Shown: positions 24,668-32,480, numbered from the stretch's first letter. The stretch: 34,688 bases of DNA from JAVKLU01 sp031538895 (GCA_031538895.1 JAVKLU010000017.1:1-34688), one strand, 5' to 3'. Made by a program: numbers and translations. The notes: generated by a model from the letters alone, not told the origin.

Positions 24668-25768
24668 ATGTCAATTCGTCTTGCCCCCACTTTTAGTTTT
24701 GTTCGGTTTGTTTTATGTGCGATGATGATGACGACGGTGGTCTGCATCAGCAAGGCACAAGTACCATCAACGCAAGTAGCATCAGCACAAACACCATCAG
24801 CGCGGGCCACATTGCGCGTGATCACGCATGATTCTTTTGCGGTGTCAGCGGAACTTTTGACGCAGTTTGAGCAAGACAATCACGTGACCCTCGTGCTGAT
24901 CAAAGGTGGCGACGCAGGGGAAATGCTCAATAAATTAATTTTGACGCGTGCCAATCCATTGGCCGATGTGGTGTATGGAATTGATAAGGTCTTATTAGAT
25001 AAAGCGCGTCAGGCCAATATTTTGGCACCGACGCATTCCAACGATACGCAATTGCTACGAACTTTGTCGGGTATGGCTGCGGTGGATTACGGTTGGGTGG
25101 CGTTGAATTACGACCGCGCCAAATTTTCAAAAGAGGGGCAAAAACCTTTAGAGGGGCAAAAACCTTTACCGACAAGTTTGGACGCCCTGACTCAGCCGGC
25201 TTACCGTTACATGCTGGTTGTGCCCAACGCAGCGACATCAAGCACCGGACGCGCATTTTTATTAGCGACTGTCGCGCATTTTGGCGTAGAAAAAGCATTT
25301 GACTGGTGGCGCGCGATGCGTCGCAATGGGGCCAAAGTTGCACCCAATTGGACGGCCGCCTACTACACCGATTTTTCACGTAATGGCGGTGCTTACTCAA
25401 TTGTGGTGAGTTATGCCAGCAGTCCTGCTGCTGAAGTCGCGTTTAGCAAAATTTCTTTGACCGAATCGCCGACGGCGAATCTCTTATTAAAAGGCAGTGT
25501 GTATGAGCAAATCGAAGGTGTAGCCGTGTTAGCGGGAACTACAGAAACTATTTTGGCGCAAAAATTCATTGATTTTTTGCAATCAAAAGCGGTTCAAACT
25601 GATTTGCCGACGCAAATGTGGATGTGGCCAGTCTTGAAAAACGTCACGATGCCAGACGTATTCAAACACGCGCAATCACCCAAGAACAATGCTTCGAATC
25701 AAGCAATCATCAGCGCCACAGTTCAAGATCAATGGATCAAACGTTGGCTTGATGTGATGACGCACTAA
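24668..25768 (+). CDS. thiB: Thiamine ABC transporter substrate-binding protein ThiB
   Basis: ThiB captures thiamine and its phosphates in the periplasm for ThiPQ. The start is the ATG seven bases after GGAG, giving 366 residues. A signal peptide ends near residue 31, followed by a low-complexity linker, then LRVITHDSFAVSAELLTQFEQDN, the family opening, ADVVYGIDKVLLDKAR and the YRYMLVVPNAATSSTGRAFLLATV segment typical of ThiB-like proteins. A perfect 18-bp tandem duplication (25133-25168) adds six residues, giving EGQKPLEGQKPL in a surface region. It is controlled by the upstream TPP riboswitch and followed by thiP 33 bp later; no ATPase gene follows. Confidence 0.93.
   Translation: MSIRLAPTFSFVRFVLCAMMMTTVVCISKAQVPSTQVASAQTPSARATLRVITHDSFAVSAELLTQFEQDNHVTLVLIKGGDAGEMLNKLILTRANPLADVVYGIDKVLLDKARQANILAPTHSNDTQLLRTLSGMAAVDYGWVALNYDRAKFSKEGQKPLEGQKPLPTSLDALTQPAYRYMLVVPNAATSSTGRAFLLATVAHFGVEKAFDWWRAMRRNGAKVAPNWTAAYYTDFSRNGGAYSIVVSYASSPAAEVAFSKISLTESPTANLLLKGSVYEQIEGVAVLAGTTETILAQKFIDFLQSKAVQTDLPTQMWMWPVLKNVTMPDVFKHAQSPKNNASNQAIISATVQDQWIKRWLDVMTH
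25133..25168 (+). repeat. In-frame 18-bp perfect tandem duplication inside thiB
   Basis: The unit GAGGGGCAAAAACCTTTA occurs twice back to back, encoding EGQKPL twice. The duplication keeps the frame and lies between the YGWVALNYDRAKF segment and the next conserved block, a place where length variation should be tolerated. Confidence 0.9.
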
Positions 25769-25801
25769 TTGCGTGCTTGCTGATTGAATGAATCCGATGC
25801 G

Positions 25802-27412
25802 ATGAGACGTATTCAGAACCGCTCATCACCACTGCGATCACCACTGCAATCGCCACTGCAAGGGTGGGTATTAAGCGCGCGCATAGTGTTCGTTTTATTT
25901 ATCAGCCTCGCCTGCCTTATTCCCCTATGGGGTTTGCTTCAAATAGGCTTGATTCAAAGCGAACTGGTATCAATCGGTCATGATGATTTTTTCGCGTCGT
26001 TCGCTGTTTTAGATCAAAGCTATATTCAATGGCGCTTGGTTTGGACTTTGGCGCAAGCCTTAATCACTTGTGTTATTGCCAGCGCGATCGGTCTGCCAAT
26101 TGCGTGGGTGTTGGCGCGTTATTCATTTAGTGGACGGGCGTGGTTATTGCGCGCCTTGTTTTTACCCATCGTGACGCCGATGATTGTGCTCGCCTTAGCA
26201 TTGCGTCATGGTGTGGGGGCATGGTTGGAGTTGCCCAGCGAAGGCAGCGCTGTGTTAATGCTGTGGGGAAATTTATTTTTTAATTTACCTATCGTGATTC
26301 GCGCCGCGTATGAAGGTTTTAGCCGAATTCCGCCAAGCGTGGTGGATACCGCCAAAACTTTGGGCGCGAGTACTTGGTCGATTTTTTGGCGTGTCGAGTG
26401 CCCACAAATCAAGCACTGGATGGGTGCGGCCAACGTCTTGATTTTTTTGTATTGCGTGAGCAGTTTTGGTTGTGCCTTGTTATTAGGCGGAACGCAATAC
26501 GCCACCATAGAAGTTGAAATTTATACCTTGATCGCGCAGCAATTATTGATTGGAGACGCGCTGGTGTTAGCGCTGGTACTGATGGCGCTGCTGTTGATTG
26601 CGCTGATCATCGGGCGTCATTTTTATACCCCTCAATTGACTTTGGAGATGGCTGACCGCGCGATTCCTCAACCCATTCAGGGTCTTAGCGCACACCTGCA
26701 ATTCACGCTCTCTTTATTAACCCTGTTGATTGTGTTGGGCCTGCCTTTGCTGACTGTGATTTGGCATGGCCTGATGATGAAGGATTGGATCAATCTGTTG
26801 TGGGGTGCGCGCTTGGCTTTATATAACAGTTTGTTCGTGCTTGCGCTGGTGCTAGCGGGGGCGGTGGTCGTGGGCAGTATTCCGCTATTGATGGCTAAAC
26901 CCCAGCATCGTTTGTTGTCGCTGGTCATTGCTTTGCCGCTGATGATTCCGGTAGTGATTTTGGGCTTTGGATATTTATTGAGCTATCCCCAATGGAGCAG
27001 TTCGCGCGGATTGATTGTGGTGGTGATGGTGTTTATGAGTTATCCCATCATCACCACTAGCCTGTTACCGGCCTTGGCAAACTTACCCAAAGATTTGATT
27101 GAGGGCGCACAAACTTTAGGTGCGCGCCCCTTGAGTATTTTTCAAGGCATTTATCGGCCCTTGCTTAAGGCACCCTTGCGGCGCGGCATGGCACTGGTTG
27201 CGGCCAGTTCTATGGGAGAGTTCACGAGCAATTTAGTATTGTCGCGTCCCGAGACGATGACCTTGCCTAATCTGTTATATCAATACTTAGGACGCCCGGG
27301 CCAAAGTAATCTAGAGGCGGCCTGGGGTTTGTCCTTGTTTTTACTAATCCTGAGCGTCGTGATATTTGTGGTCATTGAACCCAAGGACAATCTGACGCAA
27401 TCAAGGTTTTAG
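25802..27412 (+). CDS. thiP: Thiamine ABC transporter permease ThiP
   Basis: ThiP is the inner-membrane permease of the thiamine importer. Starting at the ATG it has 536 residues, the same as the E. coli protein; an in-frame TTG six codons upstream is a weaker alternative. About twelve membrane helices form two fused BPD_transp_1 halves. Each has an EAA-type loop for the ATPase: EGFSRIPPSVVDTAKTLGAS in the first and ALANLPKDLIEGAQTLGA in the second. Three 12-bp units near the 5' end encode SPLR-SPLQ-SPLQ. thiQ, the ATPase gene, does not follow; the next gene converges from the other strand. Confidence 0.93.
   Translation: MRRIQNRSSPLRSPLQSPLQGWVLSARIVFVLFISLACLIPLWGLLQIGLIQSELVSIGHDDFFASFAVLDQSYIQWRLVWTLAQALITCVIASAIGLPIAWVLARYSFSGRAWLLRALFLPIVTPMIVLALALRHGVGAWLELPSEGSAVLMLWGNLFFNLPIVIRAAYEGFSRIPPSVVDTAKTLGASTWSIFWRVECPQIKHWMGAANVLIFLYCVSSFGCALLLGGTQYATIEVEIYTLIAQQLLIGDALVLALVLMALLLIALIIGRHFYTPQLTLEMADRAIPQPIQGLSAHLQFTLSLLTLLIVLGLPLLTVIWHGLMMKDWINLLWGARLALYNSLFVLALVLAGAVVVGSIPLLMAKPQHRLLSLVIALPLMIPVVILGFGYLLSYPQWSSSRGLIVVVMVFMSYPIITTSLLPALANLPKDLIEGAQTLGARPLSIFQGIYRPLLKAPLRRGMALVAASSMGEFTSNLVLSRPETMTLPNLLYQYLGRPGQSNLEAAWGLSLFLLILSVVIFVVIEPKDNLTQSRF
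25826..25861 (+). repeat. 12-bp tandem repeat, three units, at the 5' end of thiP
   Basis: Units TCACCACTGCGA, TCACCACTGCAA and TCGCCACTGCAA follow one another and encode a Ser-Pro-Leu-rich cytosolic N-terminus. It is in frame and adds twelve residues in total before the first membrane helix. Confidence 0.85.
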
Positions 27413-27465
27413 CACAGCGCGATCAATAGCGGTCAATCCCTGACGTGGTGCGCAGGTGTTGCGCG

Positions 27466-29142
27466 TCACTTTTGCTGCCGTCCTGTTTGGAAAATATCCA
27501 AATTTTCTCGATAGACCGAATTTTTTCCACCTGAAACACCTAAAACACCCAGGGCACCTAAAACACTGTGGAAAATTTGATGCTGCTCACTGATCGATCC
27601 GGAGTTAACTGATTTTCCGATCATGGCTTTCATGGATTGCGCGGGCATCGATTTCAGTTCGCTGGTTTGCAAAAAAGAAGGTGACGCCCAAACGATAAAT
27701 GGAATATTTTTTTGTTCTTTGGGCGCCAGAAGTTCTGGCGTACCGTGCAAATACCATCCTCCTTCACCCAAAGACTCGCCATGATCTGAAATATAAATCA
27801 TGACCGTACGTCTTTGAGTTTGACGTTCGAGCAAAGCGATCAACTGATCCAACACGTAGTCCGTGTAAAGAATACTGTTGTCATAGGCATTGATCAGCGC
27901 TTGTGGGGCGCATTTTTTTAAATCCACCGTATCACACGCAGGTTCAAAACGGGCAAACTCGGTCGGATATTTTTGTTGGTATTCGGGCCCATGACTACCG
28001 GATTGATGTAATACGATCAGTTGCTTGTCATGACTGGTTTTTTGAATCTCGGCTTCCAAACCCGCCAACAAGGTTTCATCTTGATTTGAATGTCGACAAT
28101 TTGGCGCGACACATAAATCGGACAACTGCTTACCGCGCAAAACCTGATCAAAATTTAGTTGAGCTTCGCCCCAGTTTCTGGTGCGCCAAAGCACTTGAAC
28201 CCGTCCTGAACGGTGCAGGTAATTGGGCAAAATCTCATGGGTCAGTCCAGAGGCCGTGGGATCGTGTGAGAGGATGCATTCCAAAGATCGGGTCGTGTAG
28301 GTCGCACACGATTGCGCCGATTTCATCAACACAAAATTGCGTTTTTCCAAGCGGGGGTTGGTCTGGCGTTCGTAACCCAATAAAGAAAAATTCTGTGCTC
28401 TAGCGGACTCACCAATGACCAACACCACTGTTATGGGCAAACGGTTATCAGAAGCCCAGCTCAACTCAGGCAGCGTCGCTAGTTTTTGTGATGCCAATGT
28501 TTGATCATTTAAGTAGCGTGCGGTGTTGATGGTGTAAGACCAAGGCAAGAATAAACCGCCGATTACTTTGGCGTGTTTATCAATCCACAGCCATGAACTT
28601 GAATTCATAAAAATTAAACCCAACGAGAGAGCAATCGCGAGACAAAAATGCCCCAAGCGCTTTAGCCGTGATTGCTGCTGCAAACGAACAAAGCGACACA
28701 AAACAATCGAAAAAAGCGTCACAAAGAATAGGTAAATCAATAATCGGGGGTGAAACAAGGCCAGCGATTCATCGGCATTGGTATTGATGACATTACCCAT
28801 CATGGCTTTGTCCAAAACAACTTGATAAGTCACGATGGGGTAAATAGCCAGGGTATTGCATACCGCAATCACAACCATCAAAGGTTTCAGAAAACGACTG
28901 GAAAGCAAACCCGCCGCGCCCACCAACAGCCACATCAGTAGCAATGACACACCGAGCAAAATCATCACTACCCCAACCCCCAAGCCGCTGTTCAAGTCCA
29001 AATTGGAATTCACGTATCCCATCAGCGGCCCATGAAAGACGACAAGATTGACCAAGGCAAAAATCCAAATCAGTGCAGATGGCGCGAGGTTAAATTTGCG
29101 ATCTGTTCCAAGCCACATCAATAGCGGTGTTTTGTAGGTCAT
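27466..29142 (-). CDS. eptA: Lipid A phosphoethanolamine transferase (EptA/MCR superfamily)
   Basis: An inner-membrane enzyme of 558 residues with five N-terminal membrane segments (to about residue 180) and a periplasmic alkaline-phosphatase-like domain. It would transfer phosphoethanolamine from phosphatidylethanolamine to lipid A, lowering surface charge and polymyxin binding. The metal ligand Glu245 lies in VIGESARAQNFSLLGY; the nucleophile is probably Thr281 in SCATYTTRSLECILSHD; LHQSGSHGPEYQQKYP and ISDHGESLGEGGWYLHG complete the site. The usual VPCMFS after the nucleophile is LECILS, so it may be a divergent subgroup with another acceptor. It is alone, with no PmrAB-like regulator nearby. 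A 12-bp repeat precedes it. Confidence 0.85.
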   Translation of the reverse strand: MTYKTPLLMWLGTDRKFNLAPSALIWIFALVNLVVFHGPLMGYVNSNLDLNSGLGVGVVMILLGVSLLLMWLLVGAAGLLSSRFLKPLMVVIAVCNTLAIYPIVTYQVVLDKAMMGNVINTNADESLALFHPRLLIYLFFVTLFSIVLCRFVRLQQQSRLKRLGHFCLAIALSLGLIFMNSSSWLWIDKHAKVIGGLFLPWSYTINTARYLNDQTLASQKLATLPELSWASDNRLPITVVLVIGESARAQNFSLLGYERQTNPRLEKRNFVLMKSAQSCATYTTRSLECILSHDPTASGLTHEILPNYLHRSGRVQVLWRTRNWGEAQLNFDQVLRGKQLSDLCVAPNCRHSNQDETLLAGLEAEIQKTSHDKQLIVLHQSGSHGPEYQQKYPTEFARFEPACDTVDLKKCAPQALINAYDNSILYTDYVLDQLIALLERQTQRRTVMIYISDHGESLGEGGWYLHGTPELLAPKEQKNIPFIVWASPSFLQTSELKSMPAQSMKAMIGKSVNSGSISEQHQIFHSVLGALGVLGVSGGKNSVYRENLDIFQTGRQQK

Positions 29143-29162
29143 TTTTGCTTCGTTAAGGAGTT

Positions 29163-29192
29163 AATAGGAGGGTGAATAGGAGGGTGAATAGG
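29163..29192. repeat. 12-bp tandem repeat, two and a half units, upstream of eptA
   Basis: AATAGGAGGGTG occurs twice, followed by AATAGG. It lies 21-50 bp upstream of the eptA start codon, hence in the leader or promoter region of that gene. Confidence 0.85.
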
Positions 29193-29244
29193 GGCGCATT
29201 ATGAAGGGGAGCAATGGCTTGGCGTCGCCCTAAAGTAAAAGGCT

Positions 29245-30207
29245 TTAAGGTAAAACGCTACTGGGCATCTGTGTCAAAACCATATTGGTGCGCGCGTTGA
29301 TAAAGCCGCTGTAAATATTTTTGCCATAACGCGTTGGCGCGGGCAACAACACCGCCAAACGTGCCGCCTGATCGGCGTTTAATTCAGCGGCACTGATATT
29401 GAAGTAATGTTGGGATGCCGCTTCAATCCCATACAGGTGATCGCCCCACTGCGCGACATTCAAATACAACTCCAAAATTCGTGTTTTATCCATCCAAAAT
29501 TCCAGCATCTTGGTAATGACTAACTCTTGTCCTTTGCGAACATAGCTGCGTTCGCTGCTCAAGAATAAATTCTTGGCCAGTTGTTGCGAGATTGTCGATC
29601 CGCCTGATACCGAACGGCCTTTGCGTTTGTTTTTTTTGATCGCTTGCTCGATGCCTTGCCAATCCACACCGGTGTGTTCGGCAAAGCGACTGTCTTCGCT
29701 GGCAATCACGGCGCGCTTGATGTGTATCGAAATGGCGGAGTAAGGAGTCCACTGATAACTGAGGGGCTTCACCTTGCGCACCGGTTGGGTGGTAATTGGT
29801 TTGGCTGGCGCCTTGAGTTTTGTCTGGTCTTTATTTTGTATGAGCGCTGATTTTTTGGCTGCCGATGCTTTGGCTGCGTTAAGTAGGGCAGGGGCTTGAT
29901 CCGCGTCCAGCACCGACGTCATAAATTGCGTTTGTCGTGGCGGAATGACAGTCCACCAGGCCAGTTGAAAAAAGAAATAACTCTGCGTGAGCAAAATTAA
30001 AGTGGCGATTGCGGCGCCACTACTGAGCGCCATCGCACGCCACCACGAGAATTCTGTGACGATAGGCGGATCAATCGATGCAGGGTGTGAGGAGGTTTCA
30101 GTTTTCAAAACAGTTGGAGCAATGATTATTGTCGTTGGATTATTCCATAATTCCTGCAACTTTGGCTTGTCGCTTTGTAGACATGCGCTTAGATTTTTTA
30201 TCCTCAC
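29245..30207 (-). CDS. mtgA: Monofunctional peptidoglycan glycosyltransferase MtgA
   Basis: MtgA polymerises lipid II into glycan strands at the periplasmic face. The GT51 domain is intact: RAVIASEDSRFAEHTGVDW holds the catalytic glutamate (Glu171 in this numbering), then GRSVSGGSTISQQLAKNLFLS and ILELYLNVAQWGDHLYGIEAA. A single membrane segment lies near residues 60-85. The longest frame starts at a GTG without a clear ribosome site and gives 320 residues; an ATG at 30033 gives 262, nearer to E. coli MtgA (242). About 45 Ala/Lys-rich residues between the membrane segment and the catalytic domain (roughly 105-150) look like an added linker. aroE, its frequent neighbour, is absent. Confidence 0.88.
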   Translation of the reverse strand: MRIKNLSACLQSDKPKLQELWNNPTTIIIAPTVLKTETSSHPASIDPPIVTEFSWWRAMALSSGAAIATLILLTQSYFFFQLAWWTVIPPRQTQFMTSVLDADQAPALLNAAKASAAKKSALIQNKDQTKLKAPAKPITTQPVRKVKPLSYQWTPYSAISIHIKRAVIASEDSRFAEHTGVDWQGIEQAIKKNKRKGRSVSGGSTISQQLAKNLFLSSERSYVRKGQELVITKMLEFWMDKTRILELYLNVAQWGDHLYGIEAASQHYFNISAAELNADQAARLAVLLPAPTRYGKNIYSGFINARTNMVLTQMPSSVLP

Positions 30208-30312
30208 CAGCCGATGTTGTCGCTGATGTTGTCGCCACTGCCTTGGCGCGCTGGGTACGCAATTGGCAACTGCTGCCTTGGATCATTTTTTAAGTCACTT
30301 GTTTGAGTCGAA

Positions 30313-30786
30313 ATGAAACCTCTCGCCCTCATCACCCTCACCGTTATTGCCGCCCGCGTCTTATGGGAATATTTTTGCAACCCAATTGGCCACCCACGCA
30401 GCCAGCATTACGAATGGCACCTTCGCTGGCAAGTGACTTTACAAATAGATTTAGGCAAACGCCGCTTGCGCCGCAAATGGGAACGCCTTAATTTACGCGA
30501 CTCGCTCAAAGCCATGCGTCCGCTGTGGACGCTGCTCACCGCTCTCACCAGCGCGCCCATCGCTTTTGTCATTTGGTGGTTTCGCGATACCAATGCGCTT
30601 TGGCAAATTGACAACCAGCGCAAAGACACCAACCTCAAAGACTTTCAAAAACTCAGCGAATGGACCAGTGGCTTGCACCTGATCGAGTTTCAAAAAACGG
30701 TCACAAAGGAGCGCAGCAAAGGCAAAAATGGTCACAGCAGCCAAAAAGTTATTTCCACCATTCAGTCCACCCACACCACCCCTTGA
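30313..30786 (+). CDS. Hypothetical membrane protein
   Basis: A 157-residue product I do not recognise. It begins with a hydrophobic segment (PLALITLTVIAARVLW), then a basic Trp/Arg-rich stretch, a second hydrophobic segment (TALTSAPIAFVIWWF, about residues 77-91) and a charged C-terminal tail with Lys and Ser runs. That fits a small inner-membrane protein. Codon choice is C-rich (ACC, CTC, GCC, CGC), unlike the TTG/TTA/GCG style of its neighbours, which suggests a different origin or only weak coding constraint. No ribosome site is obvious. It lies between divergent mtgA and the porin promoter. Confidence 0.5.
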   Translation: MKPLALITLTVIAARVLWEYFCNPIGHPRSQHYEWHLRWQVTLQIDLGKRRLRRKWERLNLRDSLKAMRPLWTLLTALTSAPIAFVIWWFRDTNALWQIDNQRKDTNLKDFQKLSEWTSGLHLIEFQKTVTKERSKGKNGHSSQKVISTIQSTHTTP

Positions 30787-30881
30787 TTTGTCAAGGCTTT
30801 ATGCACACACAGAAAAAATCGATCGCGGCGTTGTCGATCGCGTCGTTGTCGATAATGTGCTAGCGCTCAGAATTTTTTTGC

Positions 30882-30911
30882 TTGACAGCGCGCCGGCAAC
30901 TGTTTGATAAT
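30882..30911 (+). promoter_or_regulatory. Sigma-70-type promoter for the porin gene
   Basis: A perfect -35 hexamer TTGACA (30882-30887) is separated by 18 bases from GATAAT (30906-30911), five of six matches to the -10 consensus. Transcription from here would give a leader of about 170 bases before the porin start codon. Confidence 0.65.
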
Positions 30912-30978
30912 GCAAGGCCTTTTTGCATGTTCAAAATACCGATTAACAAGGGGGATATCGTTGTCAAGTGATGTAGCT

Positions 30979-31010
30979 GAATAGGTGAATAGGTGAATAG
31001 GTGAATAGGT
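30979..31010 (+). repeat. 8-bp tandem repeat, four perfect units, in the porin leader
   Basis: GAATAGGT is repeated four times without error, followed by GAAC. It lies between the predicted porin promoter and the start codon, about 80 bp before the ATG, so unit-number changes would alter the 5' untranslated region rather than the coding frame. Confidence 0.93.
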
Positions 31011-31090
31011 GAACGTAGATGAGCAACACTAATCCTATGTTTCCTATGTTTGGAAATGATTTTTAAATTATTTTAATTGGAGAGTACTGT

Positions 31091-32281
31091 ATGAAAAAAA
31101 ATCTTATTGCAATTGCGGTATCGGGTGTGTTTTTAACAGGGCTTGCCCACGCTGCTGATCCAGTGGCTTCAGGTAAAGACACTAACTGGCAACTTTATGG
31201 CGTGGCGGATATTTATGTCGGCAAAGACAGCGTCGGTGCGCCACTTGCTACAAGCGCGGCTGACAAAACTCATTTAGGAGCAGGTGGCTTGTATGGCAGT
31301 CGTTTGGGGTTTAAGGGTTGGCAGGAAGTCAGTCCCGGCCTGAAAGCCGATTTTGTTTACGAAACCGGCGTGTCAGTTGATGCGACCGCCGCAAGCAGTC
31401 TGGGTAATCGGCAATCCTATGTCGGTTTGACTGGTGGTTTTGGTCAAGTTCGTTTTGGCCGTCAATACACCGAGTTGGATCAAATCACTGGCGCGGTGTC
31501 AGTGGATGGAAATATCCGTTGGGAGGGTAGTTGGGGCAGCTTTAAGATTGCAGACACTGCTTTAAGTGTCTCAGTTGCAGGCACCGGCGCCGCGGATGAC
31601 ATCATTGGCCCCAGAGTCGATAATGCTTTGACCTATCGGAATACGATGGGCCCAGTGACTATTGGCGTCCAGCACGCTTTGGGCGAGGCTGCCAGTAACG
31701 CCGTGACCTCTGGGGTAAAAACCACCGCGTTTACGGGTGATACCACCTCTTTTAGTGCCGCGTTTAGCCAAGGTGATTTGAACCTGGTCTTGGGTTATGC
31801 GACCAGAGGAACATCGGGCGTTGCCGCTACCAAGGCTCCCGGGCTTAACGACGCTAAGGACGCTGTAATCGTTAAATCCACCGATGCTTCCACCAATTCT
31901 ATTGATGGTTACACCTTGGGCGGTTCTTATAACTTGCAGGTGGTCAAGGTGTTCTTGGGCTACAGCAGCGCGACAGATAAGACAACGACTTACAAGGCTG
32001 CTGCCCCTGCCGGTACTGAAATCAAGACCGATATCACTCGAACCAATTTGGGGGTAACAATCCCAGTTGGGGCTGATGGTTCTTATGCTTTGGTGCAGTA
32101 CGCGGAATCAGCTATAAAGATCGATGGTGCTTCTGCTAAAGCAACAACCTTTACCCTGGGTTACAACCATCAATTGGGCAAAAACGTCAACGGCTATGCG
32201 CGTTTTGCACAAACGAGCTATGACACTGATGTTAAAACTGCGACCAGCTTGTATGGCGTAGGTTTGCGTTACAGTTTCTAA
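31091..32281 (+). CDS. Outer-membrane porin (Porin_4 family)
   Basis: A general trimeric beta-barrel porin of the Burkholderiales/Neisseriales type. The 396-residue precursor has a signal peptide MKKNLIAIAVSGVFLTGLAHA cleaved after residue 21, then WQLYGVADIYVG as the first strand, GSRLGFKGWQEVSPGLKADFVYETG, and NRQSYVGLTGGFGQVRFGRQYTELDQI, the signature that leads into the constriction loop. It ends in LYGVGLRYSF, with the terminal Phe recognised by the Bam machinery. A strong promoter, a long leader with 8-bp repeats and a good terminator surround it, so it is probably a highly expressed single-gene unit. Solute selectivity cannot be read from the sequence. Confidence 0.95.
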   Translation: MKKNLIAIAVSGVFLTGLAHAADPVASGKDTNWQLYGVADIYVGKDSVGAPLATSAADKTHLGAGGLYGSRLGFKGWQEVSPGLKADFVYETGVSVDATAASSLGNRQSYVGLTGGFGQVRFGRQYTELDQITGAVSVDGNIRWEGSWGSFKIADTALSVSVAGTGAADDIIGPRVDNALTYRNTMGPVTIGVQHALGEAASNAVTSGVKTTAFTGDTTSFSAAFSQGDLNLVLGYATRGTSGVAATKAPGLNDAKDAVIVKSTDASTNSIDGYTLGGSYNLQVVKVFLGYSSATDKTTTYKAAAPAGTEIKTDITRTNLGVTIPVGADGSYALVQYAESAIKIDGASAKATTFTLGYNHQLGKNVNGYARFAQTSYDTDVKTATSLYGVGLRYSF

Positions 32282-32447
32282 GTCTGATTGATGGCCATCC
32301 CTATCCAAGAGCGTGCGTTTGATTGGTAGGATGATTAAGCGTAGGATGATTGAGCGTAAATTAACTTGGCGCGGGATGACTTGGAAAAACGAGTGCCTTT
32401 GAATCAGCGGCACTCGTGTCACCAATCACACTTTTGTACTTTCTTTT

Positions 32448-32480
32448 AACCCATCAGAGCATCTTCTGATGGGTTTTTTT
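32448..32480 (+). terminator. Rho-independent terminator of the porin gene
   Basis: A perfect eleven-base-pair stem (AACCCATCAGA / TCTGATGGGTT) with a six-base loop runs into a seven-base T tract. It is about 165 bp after the porin stop codon. Confidence 0.94.

Larger units (their letters stand above)
30787..31090 (+). other. Porin upstream region with promoter, long leader and repeats
   Basis: This 304-bp spacer holds an imperfect 15-bp duplication (30821-30850, GATCGCGGCGTTGTC / GATCGCGTCGTTGTC), a sigma-70-like promoter, then a leader of about 170 bases with four perfect 8-bp units. The ribosome site GGAGAG lies six bases before the porin ATG. No gene is apparent. Confidence 0.75.

Noticed and set aside
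27440..27469. Bidirectional terminator between thiP and the phosphoethanolamine transferase gene
   Set aside because: GCGCA/TGCGC with an outer TGAC/GTCA can pair, but the internal loop is asymmetric, the structure overlaps the stop codon and no good T tract follows on either strand.
27903..28403. A 166-codon plus-strand frame inside the phosphoethanolamine transferase gene
   Set aside because: It is antisense to a clearly conserved coding region and its composition (His, Asn, Pro-rich) is that of a shadow frame.
30493..30774. A 93-codon minus-strand frame overlapping the hypothetical gene at 30313
   Set aside because: The overlapping plus-strand frame is longer and has a plausible membrane-protein pattern; I see no motif or ribosome site for the minus frame.
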